Origin: Steinernema hermaphroditum
Taxonomy: Eukaryota; Nematoda; Chromadorea; Rhabditida; Steinernematidae
DNA: 64,000 nt
NCBI GenBank assembly: GCA_030435675.1
Contig: CM059625.1
Span: 18,328,285 to 18,392,284, forward strand
Direction: 5' to 3'
The notes below the pieces were generated by a model. The model worked only from the letters and a program-made list of their open reading frames with translations. It did not search any database and was not told where the DNA came from. A program made the position numbers and the translations under genes. Shown here in pieces: positions 1 to 12,558 of this stretch; position 1 is the first letter of the stretch; every line of letters begins with the position of its first letter.

Positions 1-592
1 GTGAAATTGAGCTTCAGAACGATGCTTCCAAATTTACCATACTTTTTTTTGACATCGTGTATGCACATAATAACAGTACATTGAATGAACTTGACGAGGT
101 CTTGATAAAAGAGCACATTCACTAATATTACATTTGCTGTTTCTTATTATTACATTTTTCTGAGGACGCCACCACTGACGAAAACGCAACTTCTGGACCA
201 GGGACTCATCTTTTCGAAGCATATGCGAGCTCAGAAGCGTCCGCTGTGCCGCAAACGCCCGAGAAGAAGAAGTTTCACCGCCATTTCCGGAGATGCGCGA
301 TTCCCAGATGCCCCGTGAAGCGCGCCGTCTACGACCGTTTCGACATCAACACCACGCCAGGAATTAAGCCGTCTACAAGTGATATCCTCTGTTGTCTATT
401 TTCGGTGTCATGCAAGGCGTAACGCCTTTGATTCATGAAGTAAAGTAAAGTAAAGTAAGTACATTTGCTGTTCTCTGGACGCATGTGAGCTCGCTTTTTT
501 CGTCATTGCCACTGTTGGTTGCGTTTTTGTGTTTTTGATACCATCGATATGTCCGAAATTTTCCGTGTTGGACTGTTCGATAAATAACCTAG
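1..592. other. Left edge, mostly repeat
   Basis: No gene could be supported here. Positions about 222-461 hold a partial copy of a dispersed repeat (see the separate entry). The stretch just before 593 ends in a plausible 3' splice site (AACCTAG), so earlier exons of the gene that follows may lie here or left of the window. Confidence 0.5.
222..461 (+). repeat. Dispersed SINE-like repeat, copy 1 (partial)
   Basis: Shares long stretches with copies at 4691-5150, 28967-29500 and 29925-30418: GCGATTCCCAGATGCCCCGT, the TCTATTTTCGGTGTC block and a final GCCTTTGATTC. This copy ends in tandem TAAAG units (about 435-461), a short-repeat tail typical of SINE or RTE-type non-LTR retroposition. The 5' half is missing. 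The class is inferred from the tail only. Confidence 0.65.
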
Positions 593-2947
593 GATCTCTC
601 CAAGAGTGAAAATGAATCTCCCTCCGACAAGAAAAAGAAAAGTACCACCTCTACGTTCATAGGTAACATGTACTTTGTTTGTGTTTGTTTATCACTTCCC
701 AGAATAGACCTCCAGCATCAACAAGAATGCAATGTACACGCAGCAAATCATAGTGTGTGGTGAGAGTTCACGGTAATCAAGACGGCGCCAATCAAGTATT
801 CCTTAGGAATAAACATAGCGAAATTAAAGGATGTTTACCAAGTGGCTCGTTTTCAGTGACCCAACCCAATATAGTATGGAACACGCCTAGAGTAGAGACA
901 AATGAGCAAATGACAGCTTGGACGTTGATCAACGACGTAAGCAACCTAAGCAATACCGGAATGCTATATGAGAGAATGGTTTCGTTCCCGGTGTAACTAG
1001 TTCAATACTTCTTGTTTTTTCGCTAAAGATTGCCTTCATCGGCAATTAGTGGATTCATGAATACGGGTTTTTCCATAAGCTGTAATTGAGTGTAACGAAT
1101 GGTTTCCCTCATTAACACGTCGAGGTTATTTATTTGATGTGCTTTTATCTAGCGAGATGCTGTACCGAAGCTCTGCAAAATATCTAGCCATGACAAAAGA
1201 CTGACCGCACTAGTTTCGAGCGGCTTCGTAAAACCTAGGCGTCATATGAATTCGATGATTTATGAGCCCAGGAAATACGCTGTTATTTCTAATGAATTGT
1301 TTAATAGACCTCAACGTCGCCTGCTACAAATACGTGTGCAACATTCTTACCAATTTAATCCTTTTCTTTTCCGATGTAAACGAAAGTAACCCGCAGGTCT
1401 TCCAAATGTCTCCGCCCATGTGATTTTTTAATCATTTTAATTACGTATTGCATAAGAGCTTAGTCGCAAAGCCTCTTCACTTGCCGCGCTCTCGCAATGT
1501 TTTCGACGTTTTCTTTCTTCATTACTGCGTGGTGGTAAAAGCGACGCCAGTGCTGTTCCCTTACATCCTCTTTGCGTAATACCACTAATTTGCCATACAT
1601 TCTAATTCATAGCTGTTGACCAAGAAATCAGCCCTAAAAACGACTTCTCTTATCGGCTTTCACGCTTGTTGCTCCGAAGTATTTCGGTTTTCAATGGCGC
1701 GAATGGGCTGCACAACGAGCTCTTGCAACGACACCGTTATTGTGAAGCGGTTTTATGCGGAGCCCCACTTCTACAGCAGTAAGAGATGCTTCATTTATTT
1801 TTAACTTAAAGGAATATTGCAAAATAATTATCACCATTATTCTCTAACAACGTCGTTTCGTGATACCGTACGACATTAACTGTTCTTTTTGATCAGATGC
1901 GACTACTATTGATATAGCCAGAAAATAACGAATTGTTTGCATTAAAGTAGACTATATTGCTAGCATCCGTCATATTTATTGACGCATTATCACCTCAGAT
2001 TTCAAGAATGCTAAATCGTCGATGCGTGGCGACGCGGTGGCGGAAATGGTGAAACGTCGAATGACTCGAAAATCTTCAAATGTGAACACGATCCTTGTGA
2101 GTTTCCATGAACAAGTGCAAAAATAGCGAACACTCTAGGTTGGATATTTAAAGACCTGCTCAGCGTACAGTCGGCCGAAGCCGAATGAGTCTGACTTCAA
2201 GTTCATAGAACAGAGAATCGTTCACGATTGTGAAAGTCGCGCTACAGAGTCAACTTACATTGAAAGTGGACAAACTACTCTGACCAGCACCTCTCCAGCG
2301 GAATCAAACAAAAATTACTGCACTCCCTCAAACGACCGACTACCTACCAGTTTTCTTCCGACAGCAAAAGTTGACGTCTTCGCTGGCGCATACAACTATC
2401 GAAAAAGGCTTCAAGATGTGAGATGGCCGTTGTTTCTACAAAATACTAATGTGCAAAATATTTGAGCTCAAGGATAGTGCAACTGAAGTTGCAAAAGAAA
2501 TGAAGCACGAAAATCCTATTGCTGAGGAAGTCAGCCCAAGGCCTCAGATTATTGCACATTGCTTAGAAGCTGATTTCCACGGTGGAAGGTACGCATTTTG
2601 CACATTGTGAACGTCAATATTGTTATTGCAGTAACAACGCCTCGCCAAAAATGTCAGCCTTTAATCAACCAATCCTCGAGACTCATCCTATTGCAGCGCT
2701 TCGCAAAAAGGATGATTTTGACACGTCGAGTGAAAACAGCTTTGTGGTCGTCCACAGCACCGTCAAAGTGGCTTGGGAAAGAGAAACTTATAGAAAACTA
2801 GCTGAGGAAGCGAAGAAAAACGGACACTTTAACCTGAAACCAGCGGTAATAGCTAGGCAAAACATACAACGAGGGATTGAGGACGAAATAACGCCCCTGC
2901 CGGGCTGCATTTCTGCTACAGGAACAATCATTGTTGAGGATCTGTAA
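593..2947 (+). CDS. Unrecognised multi-exon intracellular protein
   Basis: I do not recognise this gene. About ten small exons join in one open frame using introns of roughly 36-50 nt: an exon starting at 593 (DLSKSENESPSDKKKK), then exons near 700-755, 805-940, 1154-1235, 1310-1420, 1485-1575, 1612-1790, 1983-2098, 2141-2419, 2467-2587 and a last exon from about 2631 that ends in TAA at 2945-2947. An AATAAA lies immediately after the stop (about 2950). The product is hydrophilic and rich in Ser, Thr, Lys and Glu, with no signal peptide, membrane segment or known catalytic motif that I can see. The last 100 residues look most conserved-like (WERETYRKLAEEAKKNGHFN, then a PLPGC turn). The 5' end is not resolved and may lie outside the window. 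It is followed 304 bp later by mksr-2 on the same strand. Confidence 0.6.
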
Positions 2948-3251
2948 ACAATAAACTTGTATAAAACACAGAAATACTCTAGCGCTGCATGATATGCTAA
3001 TTACACCCTGTAAAGTGCATTGAAATCACTATCTCGCATAGTCAGCGGTCGATAATATTAATCGATAATGCAAGCTAATTTATGATTTCTGCTAATTTTC
3101 CATTCTATATCCTGTCCTTCGCCCATTCCATATTTCGGGTCTGTTTTACACTCGCATGGGAACGGACACAGCATGTTGCCATGGGCAACCGTGGCCACTG
3201 ATGTCAATCCATGAACAAGGTCTTGATGCACGCTCGCCAAATAACATATAG

Positions 3252-4043
3252 ATGGCAGAGCTGCATGTCATTGGTCAAATTCAAAAAGGAAGCGACTTCC
3301 CTGATGCCCGCCTTTTTGTTCGCTGGAATATGCATACTGGTATGAATTATTTGCAGATGGTACTTAACTATTCTTAATTTTAGGAGGAGGGTGGAAAGTT
3401 GTTCAAGGAGAAATAGAAGGCCAAACGCAAACCGACTTATCTGGATTGGCAGATGCCTACTTTTCACATCCGTTGGAGTTCCATTTATCTACAAAGACTG
3501 TTCAAGGTAGGACTCAGTCCTTTGGATGCCTATTATGGTGTCATCTCTGAATCGAAGCTGGCATATCCTCTGAAGTGAAGGGTTAATTTCACAGCTCTGC
3601 TTATAAACCATCATCCATTGGATAATTCAGAAAGACATCACGATCATTAGGTAATTACTGTTGTACGAGCTCAGACTTTGCATTTCAGGGTGGCCACGCA
3701 TAAACCTTCAGATATGGCACTACGATGAATACGGCAGACAAGAACTCTATGGATATGGAACCGTTTTTGTACCAACAGCACCTGGAGAGCACACCGTAAG
3801 TGAGCAGCATAAACCTATTGCATTTGTTGAGTTCAGATCAACTGCTACACATGGCGAGCAAAAGGAGGCTTCAGCGACGAGCTGACACATCGGTTTTTGG
3901 GCGGGGGACTTCAGCTACAGACATTGTCGACCTTGGATGCACCCGAAGATCGTATGCGCCTGCAAACACAAGCTATGGGAACGGTGCAGCTGCAAATTTC
4001 CGTAATAACAAGAAACTTCGAAAAATTTGGCATCATTTCATAA
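3252..4043 (+). CDS. mksr-2: B9 domain-containing protein 2 (ciliary transition zone)
   Basis: Four exons (3252-3339, 3384-3506, 3689-3795, 3837-4043) give a protein of about 174 residues, close to the usual B9D2 length of 175. It starts MAELHVIGQI, like the family, and carries the B9 core: GGGWKVVQGE, YFSHPLEFHLSTK, GWPRINLQIWHYDEYGRQEL and GYGTVFVPTAPGEH, ending NFEKFG. B9D2 (MKSR-2 in C. elegans) is a component of the MKS module of the ciliary transition zone, acting with MKS-1 and B9D1/MKSR-1 as a gate at the base of sensory cilia. B9D2 is preferred over B9D1 because of the YFSHP..HL..K..GWP and WH.DE/DSFGR pattern. The ATG follows an AG directly (ACATATAG), so it may be trans-spliced. 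An AATAAA-type signal lies about 40 bp after the stop. Confidence 0.9.
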
Positions 4044-4690
4044 CGAGATCAGTTTGTAACAAAAAGTAACAACAGATATAAAATAAAATGCAATGAAAAA
4101 GCAACAAATAGCAGTAAGGAGGACTCATTCACGAATTTTCTGCTTCACCATTTGCTCTTATCGATTTTTTAACATTCTGTGCATAGCCATAGTTACTTTA
4201 GCATCTTCCACCTAAATTGCGGAACATTAATTGTAACAACTGTATGCGATTCCAGGAAATTTTCAATGAACGCAGTGTACAATCCTTACCGAAGGGTGCT
4301 CCCCGAATTGAATACTCAATCCAAGTGGCTTTTGAGCTATAAGCTTGAGTGACGGCGAGCGCTCAGGAGGGTTACATTTCTATTGGGTCAAGCGATATTT
4401 TAACGTGCCACGTATTAACGTCGAATATGCAACAAAAAAAACAAGAAATAATATCTTACGAAATCCATTCCTCGGACACCGCGTTTCAGCGATTTTGTCT
4501 TTATGTAACTTCCAGTTATTTAGGATACGATGGCCTAACATCTTGTTTTTGGTTAACGTCGTTCTTTTGGTTCGAGAGGCTGAGCAACCTCCTTTCGAAG
4601 ATTCGCTGATCACCTTACTTCAGTAAAATATCCAAAGCAAAATATACATTACCGTCTGAAGTTGTGAATTTTTCTGTGCATTTGACTTAA
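4044..4690. other. Intergenic, no supported gene
   Basis: AT-rich spacer after mksr-2. Open frames of about 80-90 codons occur around 4345-4626 in two + frames and on the minus strand, so openness alone does not pick one out. I see no splice-consistent gene. Confidence 0.4.
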
Positions 4691-5150
4691 TTGGTCGCTC
4701 TCTAAGTGTCTGGTTGGTCAGGTGGCAAACCCCGTGGCAGTTGTAACTGTTCCGGCTTCCAGAAGGAATTCGGACACCCCGAATCCGTAGTCCCACCACC
4801 GCTGACAACAAGATGTCCGACGCCAGGAATCCGACACCCGATGCTGCGTGAGATGTCATGCCGAAGGTCGCCGACGCTTTCAGGACTAGCGACGCAACTC
4901 CCGGACCACGGACCATCAGATGCAAGCTCAGAAGCGTCTGCTGTTTAGCAAACGATATTCCGCTGCCGCAGCTGAAGATTTGCCGATTCCCAGATGCCCC
5001 GTGAAGTGCGCCGTTTACGACCGGTTCGATATCTACGGCGCGCCAGGGATGAAGTCGTCTGCCAGACATCCTCTGTTGGTCTATTTTCGGTGTCGCCCAA
5101 GGCGTTATGCCTTTGATTCGCGAAATAAAGTCATGAAGTCGTTGACTTAA
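4691..5150 (+). repeat. Dispersed SINE-like repeat, copy 2 (most complete)
   Basis: About 460 bp starting at GGTCGCTCTCTAAGTGTCTG and ending in GATTCGCGAAATAAAGTCAT. It matches, almost end to end, the reverse complement of 29925-30418, and in part copies 1 and 3. The 3' end (AATAAAGTCATGAAG) resembles a poly(A)/TAAAG-type tail, suggesting retroposition. A short open frame through the 3' half is partly kept in other copies (shared FDIY.APGMK), but I do not claim a protein. Confidence 0.75.
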
Positions 5151-5518
5151 CTACATTGTCACAGACTCTGCTACATTGAACACGAACTACAGGATATGAT
5201 CTATAGAAGCAAACGGCTACCAGAAACATGTAAACGTTCAGTCGTAAAAAATGTAATGCAATCGAGTACCGGTGTATTTCTAAAGAAACAGTTAGCACCG
5301 CGGCATCATAAACTATAGCATGTCAACAAGTTGAGCAGTCCGTCGAATTAATTATTTGGTTGGCAGATTGAAAATGGGCCACTTCTTTAATGATTGTTTA
5401 TTTGCATTGTTTCACCCATTTCACTTTATGGTATTCACCGTTTTACTGAACAACTACAACCTACTCCTCGGGCAAAGGCTGGGTCTATTGTTCGTAGAAT
5501 ATGTGCAGTTCCGAGTTA

Positions 5519-6080
5519 CAAAATATTTTGGTCTCATTTTCGATCTCCTTGTCTTATTCGGAGTGATTTCCTGTGATATCGTCAATTGTGGACGAGCACA
5601 AATGGTGATTAGGTACAGCTAAGAGAGGGATAGATAACCAGCAAGGAAGGAATCTCTCAGCTCAAAATGGAAAGCCATTCCGGGGGTCAACTTGAAAATA
5701 TGAGGTCTCAGGCACCAAAGTGTGAAGTGTGATTTTTCCCACATTTGGCCTCTATTTCCGTAAAGTACGCATGAGGTCGTGGAGGTCGTGCATGGTACCT
5801 GTGAGTAAGGGCTACCTGTTCTATGTCCCCATTCTCTGTTACGGTACTTAACCAATTGGAAACGTTGGCGTTCACGGAGCATGATCCGATCCGATGATCC
5901 GAAAAGACCATCTTTTTCTTCGCATTTTGCCATCTCAAGGTACCAAAAAAATGACCAGAAAGTGTGTGGCAGTGTGCCCAATTCATAGATGCATTCCACA
6001 TGAAACTGGAATCAAACGTCCAGGGATTATATTAGGGATGTGCCGCAATGAACAAAAAACCGGCAGTGCAGTGCATATAC
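5519..6080 (+). repeat. Dispersed repeat family B, copy 1
   Basis: Shares ordered blocks with 41755-42300 and 52480-53090: CTCTCAGCTCAAAATGGA..GCCAT, GGTCAACTTGAAAATATGAG, a CCTCTATTTCCGTAAAG block, the ATTCTCTGTTACGGTACTTA block and a distal GCCATCTCAAGGTACC block. No coding potential is kept between copies. The 3' part of this copy is shortened relative to the other two. Confidence 0.75.
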
Positions 6081-7230
6081 AGGGTGCGACAACACTACTG
6101 CACAATTTTTTGGGTAGAGTTTCGATGTTTTTCACTGTCTAAAGTTATGCTGGGATATTGATGTTTCGCGTCCTATTTTGGCCTCTGAACATCTGATATG
6201 CGCTGCTCGATAGTTCCACTGTTTGTCAGGGGGACAGGCGCGGAACCTCGATTTGTTTATTTTCAACCCTAGCGATCCGGCACTTTCTTCTTATTGACAG
6301 TTTGGCGTGACCGATCATCTGATAACTCGCTAAGAAGATTTCTTCGACTGATCTGAAATACCGGCAATGGTGATCAAAATGTCTTCAGCTGATCGGCCTC
6401 AACAAAAGTCACTTCATTCAAGTAGAAATTGATCCAGAAGAAAGGCTCACAGCGACGAAACTAATGAAAGCACGCAAAACAAGCGAATTAAAATTGAAAT
6501 TAAAAAATTACGGCAGTCGCGACTAGTACAATGAAATTGCCTCTGTGCGATGTGTCTGTGTGGTTCCCGCTCTTGCGTATCTGTTTACGGACTCGTGTTC
6601 GGGTGGTTTCCTTGTCAGTTTTTTCTCGTCTCAATTCAATTTTCATGAAACCATGTTCAATTGAGGATTTTCCTCAATCCTCTTTTCTCTTAAACCCTCA
6701 ATCTAAATTTCTTCAACAACCCTAACCTTAAGTTAGCTTAATCGAAAACGTTTGGATCGGACTTCAAAATTGGTTCGAGCTGTGAAAAATAAAAAAAAAT
6801 CACCGTGAGCGACGAGAGGCTACGAGTTTTAAACCAATGTTCAACCTGTTTATCTGACTGCGAGTGGTGCCTTCTGATATCGTTATTTATGGTCAAGCAC
6901 AGTCTAGGTAAACCAGAACGAAGAAAATGCTGCATGAACAGCAATCAGAAATCTCTCCGCTCAAAGTTGAAAGCAGCTATAGAGGTCAACTTCAAAACCT
7001 ATGGTTTCCAGTAGTCGTAGTTTTGTGAATCCATTCAATTTGCGCACTGTTCTTCATCTTGTATTCCACATATGCAACACTGGATGTTCATTTGTTGGGT
7101 GGCCTTGAATGGCTGGAATCCATTCCATTTGGCGACCACTCAAAGCATTTTGTCCCTGCACTTTCAAAAGTAATATTTATTCAATTGAGAACTGGCCATC
7201 TTTACAGGTTCCACTTAATAGTGTTTCGCT
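6081..7230. other. Repeat-rich spacer
   Basis: No gene is supported. Positions 6884-7010 carry a fragment of repeat family B (GTTATTTATGGTCAAGCACA, CTCTCCGCTCAAAGTTGAAA, GAGGTCAACTTCAAAACC). Around 6740-6790 is a fragment resembling the arm of the palindromic element at 43351-43702 (GGACTTCAAAATTGGTTCG). Confidence 0.55.
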
Positions 7231-7672
7231 TCAGTCACTTTCGGCTCCATTGGAAATTGCTACTTTTCCATCTTCACATTCACTGCGGATGTGACCGACT
7301 TTCATGCAATTGTAGCACCGTTTTCCATCTTCACCACTAGATACTTCCTCACAGTCACGAGATATATGTCCGAATCGACCACAGTTGAAACACTTCTGTC
7401 CGCGCGTATTGGTTGGACAGTCACGAGCGAAATGCCCATAACTTCTGCAGCGGAAACACTCAATCGATGACTGTCGTTGAGGCGATCCCGATCTCCTATT
7501 GGGGCATTCTCGTGCAAAATGTCCAATTCTCCCACAGTTGAAGCACCCTATGCTCTACGTATGTCATGCAAGAAATGTAGACTTACATACCTCCTTCAGG
7601 CGGAGAACTTGATGGACAATCCCTTACGAAATGGCCTTTACCGTGACAGCGGAAGCAGTAGTCGTCAGTCAT
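7231..7672 (-). CDS. CNBP: CNBP-like protein with five CCHC zinc knuckles
   Basis: Two exons separated by a 43-nt intron (GTATGTAAG..CATAG) encode about 132 residues from ATG at 7672 to TGA at 7231. Five C-X2-C-X4-H-X4-C knuckles are visible in order: CFRCHGKGHFVRDC, CFNCGRIGHFAREC, CFRCRSYGHFARDC, CFNCGRFGHISRDC and CYNCMKVGHIRSEC, linked by short Ser/Arg/Gly-rich spacers. CNBP/Gis2 proteins bind single-stranded nucleic acid and regulate translation of mRNAs in the cytoplasm. Vertebrate CNBP has seven knuckles, so this is a short version or a related CCHC protein; with only five, the exact orthology is less sure than the family. The start is chosen because the frame opens just after a TTTCAG acceptor (two bases before ATG), a likely spliced-leader site or the end of a 5' UTR intron. 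Confidence 0.8.
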
Positions 7673-8238
7673 TCCTGAAACTATCCTACAATGGTTAAAC
7701 AAGAGCATGCATTTGGAAAACCATCAACCTGTGTGGTCTAAAACGCACAAAACACAGATAAGCTCACAAAATCACAGTTGAGCACATTTATTTGGGCGAT
7801 TCGCAATGAACGCACTTCGCTGAAATGAGCAGCGACATCGCAAATAGGATTTATTTCACAACATGGCGCTTTGTAGGTTAAACGACCTGATCGACTTTGT
7901 TTATGTCCAATAACAATCCAGTTTTTCAGCAGACATCGCGACTTCCCAAACGTGACTATGTTTTGATGCGAATCACATCCAACAAGAAATGCTCTTTTGT
8001 GGGTAGTTTAAGAAACCGGACAAAGGGATTTTACTTCGATACACAGACACTTAACGTTGTACTTCGGGAGTAAACACTTTTATACTGATATTACACGATA
8101 CTGCGGAACCATCAGACTGGCTGCGCGGACTTTCAGCGAGACTTCGAATAGTAACTTAGGTCGTAGAGTTAGTCTGAATGCAGTTTAGCGGTCGTTATTG
8201 TAATCCTAAGAAGTCAATGCACATTTATAAACCCATAA
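7673..8238. other. Intergenic, nothing recognised
   Basis: Spacer between two minus-strand genes. No repeat, RNA gene or extended splice-consistent frame was recognised. It should hold the promoter of the CNBP-like gene. Confidence 0.4.
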
Positions 8239-8986
8239 TTAATTAACCCTTTGGAGAATTGACGGGGTTTCTCCATAGTCATTCTCCAAATTCCAGTGAC
8301 TAAAATCTTGACGCTCCTGGCGCATTCTGTATGCCGGAACTCCAAATTTCAAAGCGAAAAACAGAAGAAACGTTCCGACGATTAGCACAGACTAAAGCAA
8401 TTAAAGTTAAATACAGACACAGATTCAACATGATGCAGCGCTCAAACACTCACTTCGATGATAGAAATGGTTAACGCAACGTGGCTTTCTTCGAACACGC
8501 TAGTCACAACCATACCGGTTACTTTCACAAGTTGAAGTGCTTTTGAACTCTTGGTCACGCCGGTCAGATTAACAACCTTCTCGAGCAGTTCATCGCCTGG
8601 CTTCAAGTAAAATACCCCGCGATAAGTTCTATCGCTCTTATGCAAGGTCAACGTAACCTCGTATCCTTCGTCCTCAGAAGATTCGCCTATGAATTGTGGT
8701 GGTATCTAAACGGAACATCAAAACTAAACAAGAACTAAGTTTGTGTTCCGACCTGTACAATGATCACAACGTGACTTGGATGAGTTGAATTGGTATGTTT
8801 GTCGACCGGATAACAGCTGTTTTGATCAGCTGCGATTGGAAGTTTCGAGGGACTGATTTCAATTGTCTTGATATCAGTGCAATTTGAATTTTCAATGATA
8901 AGCTTGGGAACAAAAATGGAGCGCTGACTAAGCGCGAAAACCATAGAGAGAGAAGCAAAACTAAGCAGAGCTATTTTAATTAGCAT
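8239..8986 (-). CDS. Type I single-pass membrane glycoprotein, unrecognised
   Basis: Three exons (ATG at 8986; a 46-nt intron at about 8707-8752; a second intron at about 8393-8455; stop TAA at 8239-8241) give roughly 210 residues. The N-terminus MLIKIALLSFASLSMVFA is a clear signal peptide. The lumenal part has N-glycosylation sequons (NCT, NST, NLT) and two cysteines that could pair. A hydrophobic segment spans the last splice junction (SVLIVGTFLLFFALKFG), followed by a short basic-to-acidic tail (YRMRQERQDFSHW) of about 35 residues. This is the layout of a plasma-membrane or ER type I protein. I do not recognise a family. Translating only the longest open frame would miss the membrane anchor, which lies in the third exon. 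Confidence 0.75.
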
Positions 8987-10538
8987 AGCGAATACCTAAA
9001 ATTCTGTAAATTAGTAAGTACATTTCTTATATTTCCTGTACTGTAAGTGTACAATTCCGCGAAAATACAAAAACTTTTAATATGAATACAAAAAGCTACT
9101 GAGAAGCCGCAAATTGTCAATGGTGTGAAGGAGAATCAGAAGGATGTCTCAGAAAATCAATAAAAACGACGTATCATTATTGTGTAAAGTTTTTCGCTTC
9201 AATTGGATAATTCGCGACCTCATCGATAAGCTATCTGCTAAGAATTTTGCAAAAACAGAGAAACGAGAAACGAATCTAAATCGATATCGACGGGACGTTC
9301 GAATACGCATTTACAAAAATGACGCATACGACCGAAAATGAGGAAGTGAGAGTGGGCTGGAAGAGCGATGACAAACAGAAGTAAACAACCACTATGGACC
9401 CTTCTCAGTGAACGGCTGCTTGTGGGGACGCGTTTCGAACACAAGCGACGTGTGATTTAATCGGGTATCTGTAAGTAGAATTTTTAAATAAACCACAGGA
9501 AATTTACCGATTAGCTAACAGCTAAATTTCTGAAATAAAATGTCTTTGGACATCTTTTTTGGAATGCAAGACCCATATGTAAGCTAAATAGTTCACGATA
9601 GTGTCAGTTTCACTGCGCGAAGTCCTGTAATGTCGTTATTTATAGACGAGTACAGATGACTGTAAGATAGAGCAAAGGGAGTGTTATATAAACAACAGAC
9701 AGGAATGTTCTCAAAACAAAAAACTCTCAAATTCGGGAGTCATTATGGAGGTCAACTTGGAAACATACGGTGTGTGGTACAGTTATAGTGGTACAGTTCA
9801 CGATTTTTTGGGGAATCGCCATCAGTAATTGAGCCTCCTTGGTCGTTGTTACTGCCGTTGCGCTAGTTTCTTCTTCGTGATCTTGTCTCGCCATCTGGGC
9901 CGTAGCCTTCCAGTGGGATGCGTCATTGGTGGTCGCCGTTCTTCGAGCTCGTCAACCACTTCTCAGGCATTTCATGTGCGATCTTACAGGCATATTCCAT
10001 TTCCTTAACGTCGCTTATTCACTGTCACCTTTCAGCTTCGTATCTCTTTAACCACTTGTTTGTCCTTCTGTCCAGGATCCTTACGCGGAGCATTCGCCAT
10101 TCCATTCAACGCTGGTTTGGATTTGTTAATTTTGTAATATGTGACAACGTAGTGGTAGTTCAGCAGGTGAATTCCTAACGATATATATTGTTGAACGCAT
10201 TCACCCTCTACCACACATTTAATACTATAGGCACATCACTTCCCAGTTTGCAATCTCCAGGTACCACAATAGGGAAATATGGATCATCAAAGCCAAATAG
10301 TTCTAGAAAATAAGGGAGAATGCAAAGGACAAGCGGTAAATCATAATATAGTGTGAGGGTTAACTGTACGTTTACTTGCATCGTTGTGTCTGATTCACTG
10401 GAAGATTTATGTTGTTTCAAAATAGATGGTTAGTGGCTTATAGTTTCATGTTATTACTCATCTTTATAGCATAAGGATCGAAGCCATTTGGGCAGCAAAG
10501 TAGGCGATATTGGCGGAAATAACACAAACGCAAGATAA
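8987..10538. other. Spacer with fragments of repeat family B
   Basis: About 9600-9790 and 10195-10380 match, in order and in the same orientation, the 5' and 3' parts of repeat family B (GTCGTTATTTATAGACGAGT..GAGGTCAACTTGGAAACATA; then the AATACTATAGG..CCAGGTACC block). The roughly 400 bp between them are unlike other copies and may be an insertion. A 65-codon frame at 9144-9341 has no supporting signals. Confidence 0.5.
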
Positions 10539-11363
10539 TTAACAGTAATTTACAATAAAGGTTCGTAGGGATGTTGGAAGATTGAATTCAGAATCGGCAA
10601 TCAACGAACTGTAGAATTCGTCCAAGAATGGTCCATGTGTACTGAGATCCTCCAACATTCGTACAAGTGGCCAGAAGGCTGGGTGACGCAGCAATCGACG
10701 TTCGTTGCTGAATAATGGTGTTCCATTTTGGGTAAACATCAATACCTGATCATATCCCTCAACTGTGGCCGGCTGTCCCCCAGTGGTACAAGTAATTGCC
10801 ACTGTAGCTCCTTGGCTATGAGTGTTTCCAAAGCTGACATCACTATAATCGAACCGGTACTGGTCACTTTGATCAACTGCGCTGACGGGATAGAGAATGA
10901 GATCGGAGCACCGCGCATTCACAAATGCTGAAAAGAACGTATAAGCTTATTATACTTTTTATTTATCGAAAAGTAAGTTGTAAAGGTTGGTCAAGGGATA
11001 TATGTCCGCCAAATAACGCGTAGTGAAAATAGATGCACGGTTGGGTGATAATTGCGTTGACCCAGTTAACTCGTACTTTCATGACACACGTATTTCCAAC
11101 ATAGAAGGAGGAGGCGAAATGTTTGGAAGATATGAAAATCGCTTAGTTCAATGCTTTTTTCATGTGCGCGAGATTCAAATTAATTCCGGGCATTTCAATC
11201 ACTGACCAGTGTGCCTTCATTTACTGCATTTTAAAAACACATGCAGAATATTAGGGAAACGCTAAACGATACCTGGATCTTGACTCGGAATAAATCCTGG
11301 TGGAGCACAGCCGCAAATTTCACCAATGAAGAAAAAAAATAAAAGCACATGAAGTGCGATCAT
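10539..11363 (-). CDS. Small secreted protein, unrecognised
   Basis: Two exons joined across a 345-nt intron (exon 1 11363-11273, exon 2 10927-10539) give about 159 residues. Exon 1 encodes a strong signal peptide (MIALHVLLFFFFIGEICGC) followed by APPGFIPSQDPG; exon 2 continues in frame (AFVNARCSDLILYP..) and ends FIVNYC. The mature protein has four cysteines, consistent with an extracellular disulphide-stabilised fold. I do not recognise the family. The downstream boundary is the first stop; a GTAAAT within the last codons could be a donor to another exon, but no good acceptor follows. Confidence 0.65.
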
Positions 11364-12558
11364 TTCCAAATATAGTGAAGCAGACTTGAGCGAGAGCTTA
11401 CCTGAAGGCAAAACCAACTTAACGTAAGTATATAGAAGTGCCAAGAAACAACAGTACGGAAGGATTAAATATCTATGACACAGAGTTATATTCAACCCCT
11501 GATGTCGCACAGTGGAACAAAACCCGCAAGTAGTGAGGGATAGACGAATAATTAAACTCAACTCAAACCCTACCGCGCGCACCGTTGTCACCGTCCGAAT
11601 ATAATGATCGTGACCGCCCATTATACCTGACTGAGTGACTGCGTGACTATTCGCACAGGAAAAGCGACATACTGCTGTTTGAAACTGGATATTCGCTTTT
11701 CACGTTGCGGTGATGACCGGTCCATGGACAAGTAGCAATACAACTAATAGTGAGTCGCTTTAGGATTACCTACCTATCACTAAACTGCGCAGCACAGCAA
11801 CAATACGAACACGAACACTCACTATTGGATCACACGGAAAGTAGGAGTAAAGCAGGAGAGCCAGAAAAGAGAACCGCGGCGGAAGAGGATCATTTCAATC
11901 ATTTCGAAAGCACGTTGCCTAGCAAATTTGTGGCGAGCCACTTCAGGATGGCAACGATGACAGGCATAGTGGGAATGTACTGACGAGAAAGAGTAATCAA
12001 ACCCGATAATATTTTAGCTATACAGACGTTATTATTTTCGAGATAAGGGCCGAGTCTCGGTGAAAGACCGAGTCTCCAAGATTTTGACTAAAGATCGATG
12101 AAGTTGGGTCTCGCAAAGATGAGTATAGACATTTCTCGGTCGCGTTTTTGTCATTTTTATTTTTGAGATACGCATGTTTCCACATTTACACCAAGGACAA
12201 TTTTGACTTCTGACCTTTTGGGAATTTCCGGCCCAAAACTCGGTTATGATCGCATCTAGCATCAGAAAAGCTTTCTTCGTCGACCGAAAAGATCCATGGT
12301 TAAAATTCGGCGACTTTTTCACAATTATAACGTCTCTTAAAACATTGAAACCAATCAAAAAGCAACTGCGCTTGTTAAGGCAAGCATTTGGCGACTGAGT
12401 GAGTGCAGCGTTCAATATTCTACTCAGTTTTAAGTTTTGGTTTTGCGCATCCTTGATTGACACTAGAACCGACTCGGAACGGTTGTGTCCTCTTTTTACA
12501 ACGAATAGTTATATCGGACATTTGACCATATGTACAGACATTTCTATTCTAATCACAA
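11364..12558. other. Intergenic, nothing recognised
   Basis: Between two secreted-protein genes on the minus strand. A short imperfect hairpin (GAGTCTCGGTGAAAGACCGA) lies near 12053-12075. The longest frame (12032-12463, minus) shows no splice or homology support. Confidence 0.4.

Noticed and set aside
4345..4626. Possible small gene after mksr-2
   Set aside because: Three overlapping frames are open on both strands, with no splice signal or recognisable protein.
9144..9341. 65-codon Lys/Asn-rich open frame
   Set aside because: Composition matches AT-rich spacer; no exon signals or similarity.
12032..12463. 143-codon minus-strand open frame
   Set aside because: No signal peptide, domain or splice context, and low-quality protein composition.
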